A stretch of 64,000 bases of DNA from Rhynchopus sp. YZ270_cl-10. Its lineage: Eukaryota > Euglenozoa > Diplonemea > Diplonemida > Diplonemidae. The DNA is taken from assembly GCA_964035575.1 (NCBI GenBank), contig OZ037901.1, positions 682,001-746,000 on the forward strand, in the 5' to 3' direction. The translations under genes and the position numbers were made by a program. The number at the start of each line of letters is the position of its first letter. Position 1 is the stretch's first letter. The notes below the pieces were generated by a model. It was not told the origin of the DNA. It saw nothing but the letters and a program-made list of their open reading frames with translations, and ran no database searches. Shown here in pieces: positions 1 to 11,000 of the stretch.

Positions 1-3000
1 CTCTCCTCCAAGCAGATCGGCCGCGATAGAAACCTCGGCTTCGACCCCTGCTGTGTCTCCTACTTCTCGAATGGAGAGTACATCCTCATTGGCGGTTCCG
101 ACAAGAAGGTGTCCCTCTGGACAAAGGAAGGGGTCCGCCTCTCAACCATTGCCGAAGTGGATGATTGGGTATGGAGTGTCAAGCAACGCCCAAAGCTGGG
201 GTCAAAGGTGTCATCAAAGCTGAACAACACCGACTACATCGCGATGGGAACAAACGACGGTCTCATCGCGATGTACCAACTGATCTTCTCTACAGTTCAT
301 GGGCTCTATCAAGACCAGTATGCGTACAGAGACTACATGACCGATGTGGTCATCCAACAGCTTGTCAACGAAAAGAAACTCAAAATCCGCTGCAAAGACT
401 ATGTGAAAAAGATTGCGATCTACCGCGACCGTCTTGCCGTGCAGCTTCCTGACAAGGTGTTCATCTACGAGCTCTGTTATGACGACGGCTATGAAATGCG
501 CCACAAGCTGAAGGAACGCATCCACAAGAAGCTTGACTGCAACCTCCTTGTTGTCACCTCCCAGCACATTGTGCTCTGCCTCGACCGGAAGCTCATTTTG
601 TACAACTTCCCCGGAGTCTTCCAGAGGCAGTGGGTCCTTGAGAGCGGCATCCGTTACATCAAACCCGTAGGCGGTCCTGTAGAATGCGAAGCACTTCTTG
701 TCGGTCTGCGTAATGGTACGGTCCTCAAAATCTTTATTGACAACACCTTTCCTATTCACCTCGTCAAGCTAGAATCTCCTGTGCGGTGTTTGGATCTTTC
801 CGCATCCCGTAATAAGCTTGCAGTTGTCGACGAAAACCAAGCCTGTGTTGTGTACAGGCTTGATACAAAGGAGCTTCTCTTCCAAGAATCCTGCGCCAAC
901 GCGATTGCGTGGAACTCTGAATACGAAGATATGTTGTGCTTCTCTGGGAACTCCACCCTTAACATCAAGACCGGGACCTTCCCGGTGCACCAGCAGAAGC
1001 TGCAGGGGTTTGTGGTCGGATTCAAAGGGTCGAAGATCTTCTGTCTTCACTATGTGTCCATGAGAACTGTGGATGTGCCGCAGAGCGCATCGTTGTATAG
1101 GTACCTGGAGAAGAAGGACTTCCAAAAGGGGTATCAAATTGCGTGTCTCGGGGTGACGGAGAACGATTGGCGCATGCTTGCGATGCAGGCCCTGGCGGAG
1201 CTGAACTTCACCATCGCGAGGAAGGCGTTTATCAGGATCCGTGACGTGCGGTACATCGAATTCCTTGACCAGGTGGCATTAGATCGGAAATGCACTGATG
1301 CGGATGACAGAGTCTTCCTTGCAGAGATTCTTGCTTATCAAGGCAAATATGAGGAAGCTGCGGAGCTGTTTTGCAAGATAGGACAAGAGAAGAAAGCGAT
1401 AGAGATGTACGCGGACCTCAAGATGTGGAGCAAAGCGAAGGACATCTGCCCGAACGACGAAAACCTGAAGGACCTGATCAGGAGACAGGCACGCTGGGCG
1501 GAGGAGACCGGGTCTGCGAGAGACGCTGCGGTGCTGTGGCTTGCTGCGGGGGACAACATCAAGGCGATTACCTTGATGGGTCAGAACGGATGGTTGACAC
1601 GCCTCATCGAGGTCTGCCGTCAACTCAACAAATCTGAGGTCGAGGCTATCCAACTTTGTGGAAAATTCTTTAGAAAGAACAATGCGCATGCCTATGGTCG
1701 CGAGGCTTATGAGAAAATCGGGGATATGAAGTCCCTCATGCAACTCCACGTTGAGATGCAGAAGTGGGACGAAGCGTTTAAACTTCTCGAAACCTCTCAG
1801 GGATTGGCAGATGCGAGCGATGTTTTCCTTCCTTATGCGGAATGGCTTGCGTTAAACGACAAATTTGACGATGCGCAGGAGGCCTACAAGAAGGCAAACC
1901 GCCCCGAAGAAGCGCTAAGAATGGTGGAACAACTTGCCTCAAATGGAGTGGTGGAACGTCGTTATGATGCAGCTGCGTACTACTTCTGGAAGCTTGCCTC
2001 AGAAAACCTTCGTCTCGCAATCACCGACGGCGCTACATCTTCTGTCGAGGAACGTGAGGAACGTATTGCTTGCTTTACAGAATACCGCAAAAAGTCTGAA
2101 ATCTACTACGCCTACTCCTTCCTGCACAAATACCATGAGGTTCCATTCTGTCTGACCGACCCGCTAAACCTCTTCCACGCCTCAAGGTGGCTTTTGATGA
2201 ACAAAGGGTCATCTACCCCCTATGGGGTGTCAAGGCTTGTTATTGTGCTTGCATTGGCAAAGCTGAGTAAACAGTTGGAGGCGTATAAAATTGCGAGAAC
2301 TGCGTATGAAAAGCTGCAGCGGTATGTGGTGCCAAAGCATTTGGTCGATCAGTTGGATATTGCAGCGATTCAAATCCGTTCTAAACCGTTCAGTGACAAA
2401 GACGATATACTCCCAATGTGCTACCGCTGTTCCTTCACAAACCCCCTCCTCAACGAAAAAAGCGATGAATGCACACAATGCCTCCACCCCTTCGTCCGCT
2501 CCTTCTGCTCCTTCGACCACCTGCCCTTAGTACAGTTCGATCTTGCCGAAGGTATTACCGATGAGGAAGCGCTCTCTGTCCTCTCCTCCAATTCAAAACT
2601 CGGTAGAAAAAATGTCGGCGATTGGAAAGAAAAGAACACCGATGGAGTGCAGACGTTGACCTTCACCGGGGATGATGGTGGTGGTGGGGGAGGTGGAGGA
2701 GGAGGCGGAGGGCATGATATGCTTGAGGTGGATGGGGGCATGAATTTGAACGACCCGTTTACGAGGCAGTTGATGTCGCTTGATTTCCAGGGGGCAAGCG
2801 AGAGGAAGTACAACCCTGTGACAGTAGACCGCGAAACGCTACGGCAAATGAAGAGAGACGACATCTTCGTTGTCAGATGGAGCACCGGAGAACCAGCTGA
2901 AGCAGCGGCACAAGAAGCGCTCCTCCCGCCATCCCTTAAAATGAAGTACTACCGCAACGTGGTCCCCGACCTTCCCGTTGTCCTCTGCAAGGCCTGCAAC

Positions 3001-3078
3001 CACTTCTTCCACGAAGACGACCATGAGTTCGAAACCCTCAAATCCGGCGGCTGCCCATTCTGCAGATCAAAAGAGTAA
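1..3078 (+). CDS. IFT122: Intraflagellar transport protein 122 (IFT-A subunit), 5' partial
   Basis: The frame is open from base 1 and ends at TAA 3076-3078, giving 1025 residues; the N-terminal WD repeats lie outside the window. It is a subunit of the IFT-A complex, which drives retrograde transport in cilia. The first ~300 visible residues are WD40 blades (e.g. GGSDKKVSLW near residue 28). They are followed by a TPR-like helical solenoid and a zinc-binding tail with two cysteine clusters (CYRCSFTNPLLNE...CTQC, and CKACNHFFHED...GCPFC). The stretch GITDEEALSVLSS and the DPFTRQL block match the conserved C-terminal part of IFT122. A run of 13 glycines before HDMLE looks like a lineage-specific insertion. 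No intron is seen. AATAAA-type motifs lie near 3100 and 3118. IFT121 (WDR35) is the nearest alternative, but the tail fits IFT122 best. Confidence 0.93.
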   Translation, partial: LSSKQIGRDRNLGFDPCCVSYFSNGEYILIGGSDKKVSLWTKEGVRLSTIAEVDDWVWSVKQRPKLGSKVSSKLNNTDYIAMGTNDGLIAMYQLIFSTVHGLYQDQYAYRDYMTDVVIQQLVNEKKLKIRCKDYVKKIAIYRDRLAVQLPDKVFIYELCYDDGYEMRHKLKERIHKKLDCNLLVVTSQHIVLCLDRKLILYNFPGVFQRQWVLESGIRYIKPVGGPVECEALLVGLRNGTVLKIFIDNTFPIHLVKLESPVRCLDLSASRNKLAVVDENQACVVYRLDTKELLFQESCANAIAWNSEYEDMLCFSGNSTLNIKTGTFPVHQQKLQGFVVGFKGSKIFCLHYVSMRTVDVPQSASLYRYLEKKDFQKGYQIACLGVTENDWRMLAMQALAELNFTIARKAFIRIRDVRYIEFLDQVALDRKCTDADDRVFLAEILAYQGKYEEAAELFCKIGQEKKAIEMYADLKMWSKAKDICPNDENLKDLIRRQARWAEETGSARDAAVLWLAAGDNIKAITLMGQNGWLTRLIEVCRQLNKSEVEAIQLCGKFFRKNNAHAYGREAYEKIGDMKSLMQLHVEMQKWDEAFKLLETSQGLADASDVFLPYAEWLALNDKFDDAQEAYKKANRPEEALRMVEQLASNGVVERRYDAAAYYFWKLASENLRLAITDGATSSVEEREERIACFTEYRKKSEIYYAYSFLHKYHEVPFCLTDPLNLFHASRWLLMNKGSSTPYGVSRLVIVLALAKLSKQLEAYKIARTAYEKLQRYVVPKHLVDQLDIAAIQIRSKPFSDKDDILPMCYRCSFTNPLLNEKSDECTQCLHPFVRSFCSFDHLPLVQFDLAEGITDEEALSVLSSNSKLGRKNVGDWKEKNTDGVQTLTFTGDDGGGGGGGGGGGGHDMLEVDGGMNLNDPFTRQLMSLDFQGASERKYNPVTVDRETLRQMKRDDIFVVRWSTGEPAEAAAQEALLPPSLKMKYYRNVVPDLPVVLCKACNHFFHEDDHEFETLKSGGCPFCRSKE

Positions 3079-4605
3079 AAACCCTACTACACCATTTCTA
3101 TAATAAAATCGAAAGAAAAATAAAGAGGGGGAGATGGGTGGGGAGGGAGGGGGGTTTTTTAACACCATGCCTTGGCGAGGCATTCTTTTTTTTGCGATTT
3201 TTCAAAAAATCTATGACTATTCCCTTCTTTCCTTCTTGAAAGGTTTTTGTAAACAAATCTTTCGTGATAAGAGCGTAGGGAGGGTGGAAAAAAAGGAAGG
3301 TAAGTACTGTGGGTGGGTTTGGTCATCCCCTTTAAAATAATCCTTAGATTTCCCGTCAATTCCCTCATTTTTAAAAGAACCCCCAAAAAATGGCCTTTCG
3401 CAAAAAATAGAGGCAAAAAAACGACAATTTTTAAATTGCAAGAAAAGTAGTGGGATGGAAATGGGGGGAAGGGAGGGTGGAAATGAAGAATAATTAACAA
3501 AAGAGCTCCCGTTGCGTATGTCTTTTAGTTATTTTTTTTTTCTTTTCAGGAATGTGTTTTCAGCACTTTCACAATGTTTTTTTTTTTTTTTGCTTTTCTA
3601 TTTCTGTGAGTGAATGTTCAAGATTTCTCTATTAAAAAAAGATTGCGTCTTATTCACAGCAGAGTTGTTTCCCTAAGGAATGTAACGTAAAGTCGCTGAG
3701 GGAGGGGAAGGGGGGAAAGAAAAGCAGCTCCCTTTATTTTGAAAATGGGTGTTCACACAAATACTGTGAGATCTGGCGACTCGTTGATTCAAATCTTCAC
3801 TTTTTTATCTTTTTTGAAATACTTTTTTTGAAAATGACGAGACGGTACTGTTCCAACAATTATTTCAAGAAGGAGAGCAAATAAAACCTAACTGAAACAA
3901 ACCAAACAAACAAACAAGTAACGTCACTGAGCGTGGTGAACACAAGAAGTGATTGACCTCATCTAATCCGGGAAATACAACACACACCCCACCCATTCCA
4001 CTTAACCCCTATACCCCCTATACCCCCCGCCTTAACAAGTTTAACACCTGCATGTTGTGACTTTCACTCCGCCACCTTTGTTTATTTTTTCCCCTCCGGC
4101 AGTGCGGAAGTTTCCGTTTCCAACATAATTCGTATTTAAAAAAAAGGACATAACAAAAACACAAAGTGATTTTTAAATAAAACGGACCCTTTTTTTTTCT
4201 TCTCTCTCCACCCCTCTCCTTTTGCTGCGTATCTCAGCCATTCGTTTGGTCGGTTTCTTCATTGACAACCGAACTATTTTTGACACAAAAAAGAATTGCG
4301 GACGAACTGCATCTATACCAAAATTCATTAGCCTTCGGGCGACTTTTGTGTGCAGAACTCGTCCTCGGACAGATTGTCGAAACTACAAAACTACTACCCC
4401 CTCCACTCACCCCCCCAATCACTTCCCATTCAGGACAGAAAAACACCATCTTTCCCAACACTTTTTAGGGATATTTTAGCTAGAAAAGCAAAAAAAAATT
4501 AACGTACACAAATCACTACCCAGTTCGCCTTCATTTTTGTTTTGTTCTGTCACACCAACCGAGAGGAGACCACATAAAACCACATAGGCAACGTAGCTAC
4601 CCACC
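3079..4605. other. Intergenic spacer, no gene seen
   Basis: The spacer is T- and A-rich with several homopolymer runs. A short C-rich series of CCCCTATA-like units lies near 4007-4030. One copy of the cttcggg/cctcgga hairpin module (family I) lies at 4328-4397. I see no protein or RNA gene. The last 150 bases before the next ATG are pyrimidine-rich. Confidence 0.6.
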
Positions 4606-5854
4606 ATGCCTGAAGAGCAAGCCTCACCCACCCCATCACCGCCTCCACCACAGCCCCCTGCAGCCCCTTCTTCTTCGTCGTGGTTCTTCTCCAAACCGAC
4701 GCCTGCCCCCTCTGCAGTGGAGGAACGAATAAGGCCGGTTGCAGCAACCCCTGCCCCACAGCCACCACGACAGCGTCAGCAGGCGCTGAACCCGGTGGTG
4801 TTGTCTGTTGTGGCTGGGGCGTCTACTGGGGCGATAGAGTGTTTTATTACGTATCCGACTGAGTATGTGAAAACGAATCTGCAGTTGGGGGGTGGGAAGT
4901 ATTCGGGTATGATCGACTGTGCGAGGCAGACGGTGCGGCAGCATGGGGTGCTTGGGTTGTATAAGGGGATGAGTGTGTTGTTGGCGGGCAGCATTCCGAA
5001 GCAGGCAGTGCGGTGGGGTGCGTTTGAAGTGGCGGCAGAGAAGATGCGCGATGCAGATGGGGGTATGGCAACGACGCGACGGATTCTGTGTGGAGTGTTC
5101 GCAGGGCTCGTGGAAGGGGCTGTCGCAGTGACCCCAGCGGAGTCTATCAAAACATCCTTCATCATGGACCAACGTGGCGAGCGGAAGTACAAATCCCTGG
5201 TGCACGGTGTGCGTACAATGGTTGCGCAGGACGGTATCAGTGCGGTCTACCGTGGGTTTGTCCCAACCTGCCTGAAGCAGGCGTTGAACCAAGGAGTCCG
5301 CTTCCCTGCGCAGTTCGCAGCGTTGCAGGTTGTGGCAGGAGAAGACAGGGCGAAGCGAAGCTCGCCGATGTACAACGGAATCGCGGGGGTCATCGCCGGG
5401 TGTGTCTCGGTCCTGGTCACGCAGCCGATGGATCTGGTCAAGACCCGCATGCAATCAGCACCGAAGTCCTATAACAGTACACTTCACTGTTTCGCAACAG
5501 TGGTGACAAAGGAAGGAGCGCAGGTATGCTTTATTTGCTTTCATCCGGGGATGGCGTCTGTCGGAGGTTCCATCAATAAGCTCTATTTTTGGATTTATGC
5601 CTTTGGAGTGAGGCTATTATAATTAGAAGGCAGTGAAGGTGCCAGGTGGGTGCTGTTGGTTAACAATTTGTAGACGTGTCGTGTATGGTGCATAAAGCGG
5701 ATGAGTGAAATACAAGCGTTGCATTTTATTATTATTTTTAAATCAACAGGTGCTGTACTCCGGGACGTTCCCCAGAATGGTGCGTGTAGGTGCGAATGTT
5801 GGGCTCACCTTCACAGTCTTCCCGTTGGTTAAGAAGTTCTTGAACTCGCTCTGA
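4606..5854 (+). CDS. Mitochondrial citrate/tricarboxylate carrier (SLC25 family)
   Basis: Exons are 4606-5523 and 5750-5854, giving 340 aa. It exchanges citrate or other tricarboxylates across the inner mitochondrial membrane. After a Pro/Ser-rich N-terminal extension of ~60 residues come three mitochondrial-carrier repeats with PX[DE]XX[KR] signatures: YPTEYVKTNLQLGG, TPAESIKTSFI and QPMDLVKTRMQ. The downstream text YSGTFPRMVRVG corresponds to the YKGTVPRLGRV signature of the animal citrate carrier SLC25A1. That text is supplied only by exon 2, so splicing is needed: without it, translation reads into 33 unrelated residues. The donor is CAG|GTATGC, the acceptor AACAG|GTG, and the 226-bp intron is phase 0. 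The intron carries a degraded family E repeat near 5530-5582. The next gene downstream is pyruvate carboxylase, also a step in mitochondrial citrate supply. Confidence 0.9.
5530..5582 (+). repeat. Family E module inside the citrate-carrier intron
   Basis: The text around TTTCATCCGGGGATGGC and GTCGGAGGT matches the family E repeat best seen at 50578-50645, with small deletions. It lies fully inside the intron, showing that these modules populate introns as well as intergenic DNA. Confidence 0.65.
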
Positions 5855-7076
5855 TTTGGGGTTAAAAAACAATGATTCTATTTTGTTCCCTTTTTTTGCT
5901 TGCATGGGGGAACCAAATCGTCCGTTTTGTTTTCTGTTTTTTGGGTGAGGGTTTTTATCTAAAGATGTGTGCACGAGAGGTACATTCATCTTACACGTTT
6001 TTTATTTCCAAACACGTAGTGTATTAAGAAACTAGACAAAAAGAAAGCCAACGTTCAACGAAAACACTGTTATATTTTTATTGTTATCAAGATCAGTTGG
6101 CGGATGATATCGTCTAGTTTTTGGGTGGGGTTTTTGACAAGTTTTTTCTTTTTTCTTTTTTTCTTAAATTTTTGTGCGTGAAATGTAATCTGGCTAAGGT
6201 GACAACCCCCATAAAATGCCAGATTACTTTGTCAATGCCGCACATACATGAGTAATCCTGTCTTGAGTCGGTTTAAGTCACCTAATCTCTGTGTATAGTA
6301 TAAGCCAGCAGAGAGAGCAGGAAAAAATCCGCCACCCCTCAGAAAACCAGCTTTCAGCAAAAAATATCGCATTTTTGTTCCCGAGCATTTCCTCAGTAGG
6401 TTCAATTTGCGACAGTTCAACGTTGAGAGGTTTTTTTTGTGAGGGGTGTCTTTTTTTTTTTTCCTTTTTCTTGTCACGAAAACTTGTATTTCAAGCCAAG
6501 TCTTATATTTTTTTTTTTTTTTGTCAAAATATAGTTTTTTTTTGCACGGTGGCCCATTCCTACCCTTAGGGTAGGGTCCGCGGGGGGTACCCCATGGGGT
6601 ACCCCCCAGACTACCCCATGGGGTACCCCCCAAATCTGAGGGGTACCCCATGGGGTNNNNNNNNNNNNNNNNNNNNNNNNNNNNNNNNNNNNNNNNNNNN
6701 NNNNNNNNNNNNNNNNNNNNNNNNNNNNNNNNNNNNNNNNNNNNNNNNNNNNNNNNNNNNNNNNNNNNNNNNNNNNNNNNNNNNNNNNNNNNNNNNNNNN
6801 NNNNNNNNNNNNNNNNNNNNNNNNNNNNNNNNNNNNNNNNNNNNNNNNNNNNNNNNATGAGGGGTGGTTTGTACGTACTTTGCGCGGAAGTCCAAAAAAG
6901 TCAAAATGCCTCAAAAAAATAGGGGTTTTGCCCCCACCTAACCCCCCCCCCCCTTTCCACCACGATACTTAGGATTTATTTCCATCCTTAGTTGATTGAC
7001 ACCCACATCACATCACATCTTCGGTGACTAAACACTTCACCACCTTCTCTCCCCCCCACAACCCCATCCCCATCAG
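5855..7076. other. Spacer with assembly gap; no gene seen
   Basis: This holds a family B module (GATGTGTGCACGAGAGGTAC) at 5963-5996, T-rich runs and the palindromic repeat block plus N gap described separately. The missing upstream exons of pyruvate carboxylase are not present in readable sequence here. Confidence 0.6.
6576..6856. repeat. Palindromic GGGGTACCCCATGGGGTACCCC-type tandem repeats running into a 200-N gap
   Basis: From about 6582 the motif GGGTACCCCATGGGGTACCC recurs with short spacers until bases 6657-6856, which are exactly 200 N. An N run of round length is normally a scaffold gap of unknown true size. The self-complementary repeat explains why assembly stopped here. Confidence 0.9.
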
Positions 7077-8014
7077 GACCTGCGACGACGTCCGCACCAG
7101 AGGACATCTCATTGAGTACCCTGCCTCCAGCATTGACATGGTATGCATTTTTCCCCTCCTCCCCAACATTTCCCCCTCCCTGAAAGCCACACGACGGCAC
7201 AGATTTTAACCCCAAAAATGGATGTACATTACTCCGGCTTTGTATTTCAAACCAAACCAACCTCCCTTTTTTAAAACCCCCAATTCTTCAGATGGCTGGC
7301 CGTCTTGGATACCCCCATTTGGGTTTCCCTGAGGATATCCAGAAGATTATTCTGAAGGATGTCAAGCCGCTTCCACGTGGCTCGCGTCCTGGTGTGTCGA
7401 TGGAGGACGACGACTTCGAGAAGGAGCGGGCCAGCCTTGCCGAACGCACCGGCGCAGCGGTTGCCGACGAGGAGGTGATCTCCTCGCTGCTCTACCCGAA
7501 GGTGTTCTCGGACTTCCTCGACTACGTTGGGGACAACACTGTTGACGTGGCAGAGGTGCCTTCCAACGTTTTCTGGTACGGCATGACCATCAACTCAAGC
7601 TTCCACATCAAATCCTCCGAGTTTGGAGACGCCACCGTCACCCTCAAGCGTGTCGGGCCTCTCACCAAGGGTGCACACCGTGAGGTCGTCATCGAGACAA
7701 AGGCAGCTGGTGGGGAGACTGTTGTGCGTAACATCAAGGTGAAGGACAACACTGCTGCGGATGCGAACACCGGTCCCATGGCCAACCCTGACAATGAATG
7801 TGAGCTGGGAAGCCCGATGAGTGGGTCTGTCGAGAACGTCCTCACGACAGAAGGCGCAAAGGTCGAGAAAGGACAAAAGCTTGCCGTTGTCGGTGCGATG
7901 AAGATGGAAGTAGACGTGACCGCACCCTTCCCCGCCAAGGTGGCGAAGCTCCTCGCGACCAAGGGAGGAAAGGTGGTCGAAGGATCCCTCCTCATTGTTC
8001 TGGAGAAGCTCTGA
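7077..8014 (+). CDS. Pyruvate carboxylase, last two exons (biotin carboxyl carrier end)
   Basis: Two exons are visible: 7077-7140, after acceptor CATCAG|, and 7292-8014 ending TGA. They are joined by a 151-bp phase-0 intron with donor GTATGC and acceptor TTCAG. Together they encode 261 C-terminal residues. The joined text EYPASSIDM-MAGRLGYPHLGFPE matches the end of the carboxyltransferase domain of pyruvate carboxylase (ATP-, biotin-dependent conversion of pyruvate to oxaloacetate). The last ~80 residues are a biotinyl domain with the canonical AMKM lysine (VVGAMKMEV). The first ~900 residues expected for the family are absent from the readable sequence upstream, and the 200-N gap lies 220 bp before the first visible exon. 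Most of the gene is therefore probably lost in the gap or misjoined. A separate truncated copy is the alternative. Confidence 0.88.
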
Positions 8015-11000
8015 AGAAGAAAACCTTTTTAAAATTCTTGGGGGATCAAATGGTGTGGTCCGCTCAGTCATTTGAACAGTTTTTTTATTGACTTTTTTTC
8101 CCGTCTGGACCACAAGGAAAATCCGATTGATGGGTGATGTGTATCTTTCGAATAATCCAGACAAAGAGAAAACAAAACGACTTTGTGTACAGAATCCGTC
8201 CTCGGATAGGTGATTGTCCACCAAAAAAAGAGAAAAAAAACGTGGTTTTCTGCAAAGAAATGTGAGAGGGCGGGTGGGCGTGGTTAAGGTAAATGACACA
8301 CACCGCTCTTCTTGAGTCGTACCAGTGGCAACTGTACTGTTCATGAGTCTTCGGCTGGCAATTGAGTACAGATCTTTATATCAGTAGGTATACAATGATT
8401 GTCGATACAACAGCAAAAAAAAGGTGAAAAAAAAAAAAAAAACGTTTTCAGAAAACCGTTGTTGATTTTTGTCCAAAAAGGTTATTTTTTTTTTTTTTTG
8501 GAAAATTGTACGAATAGTGTTATTGGTGTCTTTCCTGAGGAAACACAATCACATTTTGTCTTTTTCCCAAGATTTCACCTTTTTTTTTCGATTGCTTTTT
8601 TTTTTTTTGTTTCATTTTATAACTTGAGGCCCATTTAGGGTTTATTTTATGTTGGTCTACAGACTTTTTTTTCCCCCTCCTGGTTTTAAGTGCTCTCTGG
8701 GGGTTCGATAACCCGTGGAGAACCAATGCCTGCGTCTGCCGGTGTATGGTGAGGCGTTTGCATTTTCAGCTTCTCTTACAAGAGTTAGTTTTTGTTTTTT
8801 TTTTTTTTTTTTTTTTTTTGCACTCTATTCTACCTTCTATTCATAGAAAGTATATGAAATATTTTTCTTCCTGCTTCTTGTGCTTTTTCATCCGGGGCTG
8901 GCATCGTATGTAGGTCAGTCAGAGGTCCCTGCATCAATACTCTACCATGTGTTGTCTGATTTCGTTTTTTTTTTTGAAGATCCACAAGGATATATTCCGG
9001 TAGGGTTTCTTCAAAGCGAGGTTCAGGCACACCCCGCTTTTATACCCCCTCCTCCTCCTCCTCCTCCTCCCCTCCCCTTTACAATAAACACGTGAATTCA
9101 GAATTGGTGAAGGAAACAGGGTCCTCAAGGGGGTGCAAAAAAAATTTTTTGCACCCAAAAAAAAAAAAAAACAAAATTCGGGGGGGTGCAAAAAATATTT
9201 TTGCACCCCCCCAAAAAAAAAAAAAGTTTTTTTGGGACGAAAAAAATTTTTTGAGGGGGGATTTCAGGCTTCAGCAGGGATTCTCTGGCTTTTCGTCAGT
9301 ACCAAAACGGACACAGCCAAGCACCACTCGGTGGCTGTCACACTCACAATGTGTGAAAGTGGTGCCAGGGATGCTCCCTGCGATTGTCGCCACCTTTAGC
9401 AGTTCCAGGAAAGCAAGCGAAGTTATGTGGAAGTGTATTTCGTTTTATGCATGAGTACTGAGTGAAATTTTCCGCTCGCTGCGCTCGCGGAGGTACACCT
9501 TAAAATTTTTTCCGCTCGCTTCGCTCGCGGAAAGACACCCCAATGTGAAATAAAAAACGGGCGCGGGAAAATTTTTTTGAGCCTCCCACGATTTCACAAA
9601 AACCCAAAAAATAGCGTCAGGCCCTGGTTTCCCCATTTTCCCGTGAATTTTCGCACCTCTTCCAACTTTGTCAGGGAGGAGCGCGCGCGAAGCGCGCGCG
9701 ACGACCGCTTGTGTGGGGAGAAAGCTCGGAATGGACTTTTCTGAAGGGTTTTGTACAGAAAATTTTTTGCACCCCTAAAATTCCCAGAGGGGGGTGCAGG
9801 CTGAGGACCCTGGAAGGAAAAGCCAAAAAAAAAAAAATCCAATTGTTTTGACTCTGTTTTTCTTTGCTGCGCGACATACGGTTCAGCAGGTGTTCAAATG
9901 CCTCTGATGGTCTCTTGTATCGTGGATGTACAATGAGAAATAAGACAAGAACGGTACTTTTCGTCTTTCCCTCCCAAAGTTTACAAAAAAAAAAATTAAT
10001 GTGCCAGAATTCTGACACTCCGGGATTTGATTCCAGAAGGGCTGCATATTATGCATGTATTATACCATGGATGTATTCTTATTTCAGGATGCTTCCTTAA
10101 TTGTAACCATACACAATCTCTAGACCCACTAACCATGTAATATCTGGTGTATGACAATATGGATGGGAATGTTTCGTGCATCCTAACATTGTTATGTGTT
10201 ATGTCATGGTTTAAAAAAAAAGATGCCGGTGTCTCTCTCCACAAAGGTGTTTGTATCTTCAACTTCACTTTTAACAAAAAGGACAGTGAAGACTGTCTAC
10301 ATGGCAGCTACACTAATCCAATAAATTATGAACAAAAATAAAAGGTCATTTTTTTGAACATTTTTTTTTGTCTCCCTCCTCCTCCCTATTCCATTACCTC
10401 TATTAGGAACAGGGACATTTTTTTTTCTTCTTCTTTTTATGAAAATGGTTTTGCCATTTTTTAAAAAGAAAACAAAAAATGTCGTTTGTTTGTTAGGGGG
10501 GTTTTTATATCAACATTTCTATTTTATTATTTTGTTGTTTTTGAATCGTTATTTTTTCCCCCCTTTCAAACTGAGTTTTTCTTGCCCAAAACTGCGATCC
10601 CGTATTTTTCCCCTTCCCTCTCAACGCACAGCGAAAACACACCCAGATTCCCGTTTTTTGAAACGGCAATCGGGGGACACACTGCGAAGATGGGGTGGGG
10701 CGGGTCCGGGCTTACCTTACGGATACACTTTTCTCTTTTTCTTTTTTTCTCTTTTTTTTCAATTTCTCTTTTTTTTCTTCCTCTGGAAGACCAAGCATAC
10801 GTCTGCTAAGATTCATTTTTACAAAAATTTCATTCTTTTTCAAAGATGTACTTCTGCTCCGTGTGGCCTTTATTTCCATCTTGAATTTTTTTTTTAACCA
10901 TGCTTTTTTTTTTTCTCTTCGTTCAAGCATTCGCATTGAAAAAGCGATACGATGCTATTACGTAAGTGACTTTAGGGACAGTGAAGCTTCCACAGGTGGC

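Noticed and set aside
4007-4030. CCCCTATACCCCC repeats as telomeric relic
   Set aside because: Only two or three units in a C-rich spacer.
5524-5622. Unspliced C-terminus of the citrate carrier
   Set aside because: It reads into family E repeat, whereas splicing restores the conserved end of the carrier.
8700-8760. GGTTCGATAACC text resembling a tRNA T-arm
   Set aside because: No acceptor or anticodon stem can be built around it; related text recurs at 39.05 kb as part of a repeat.
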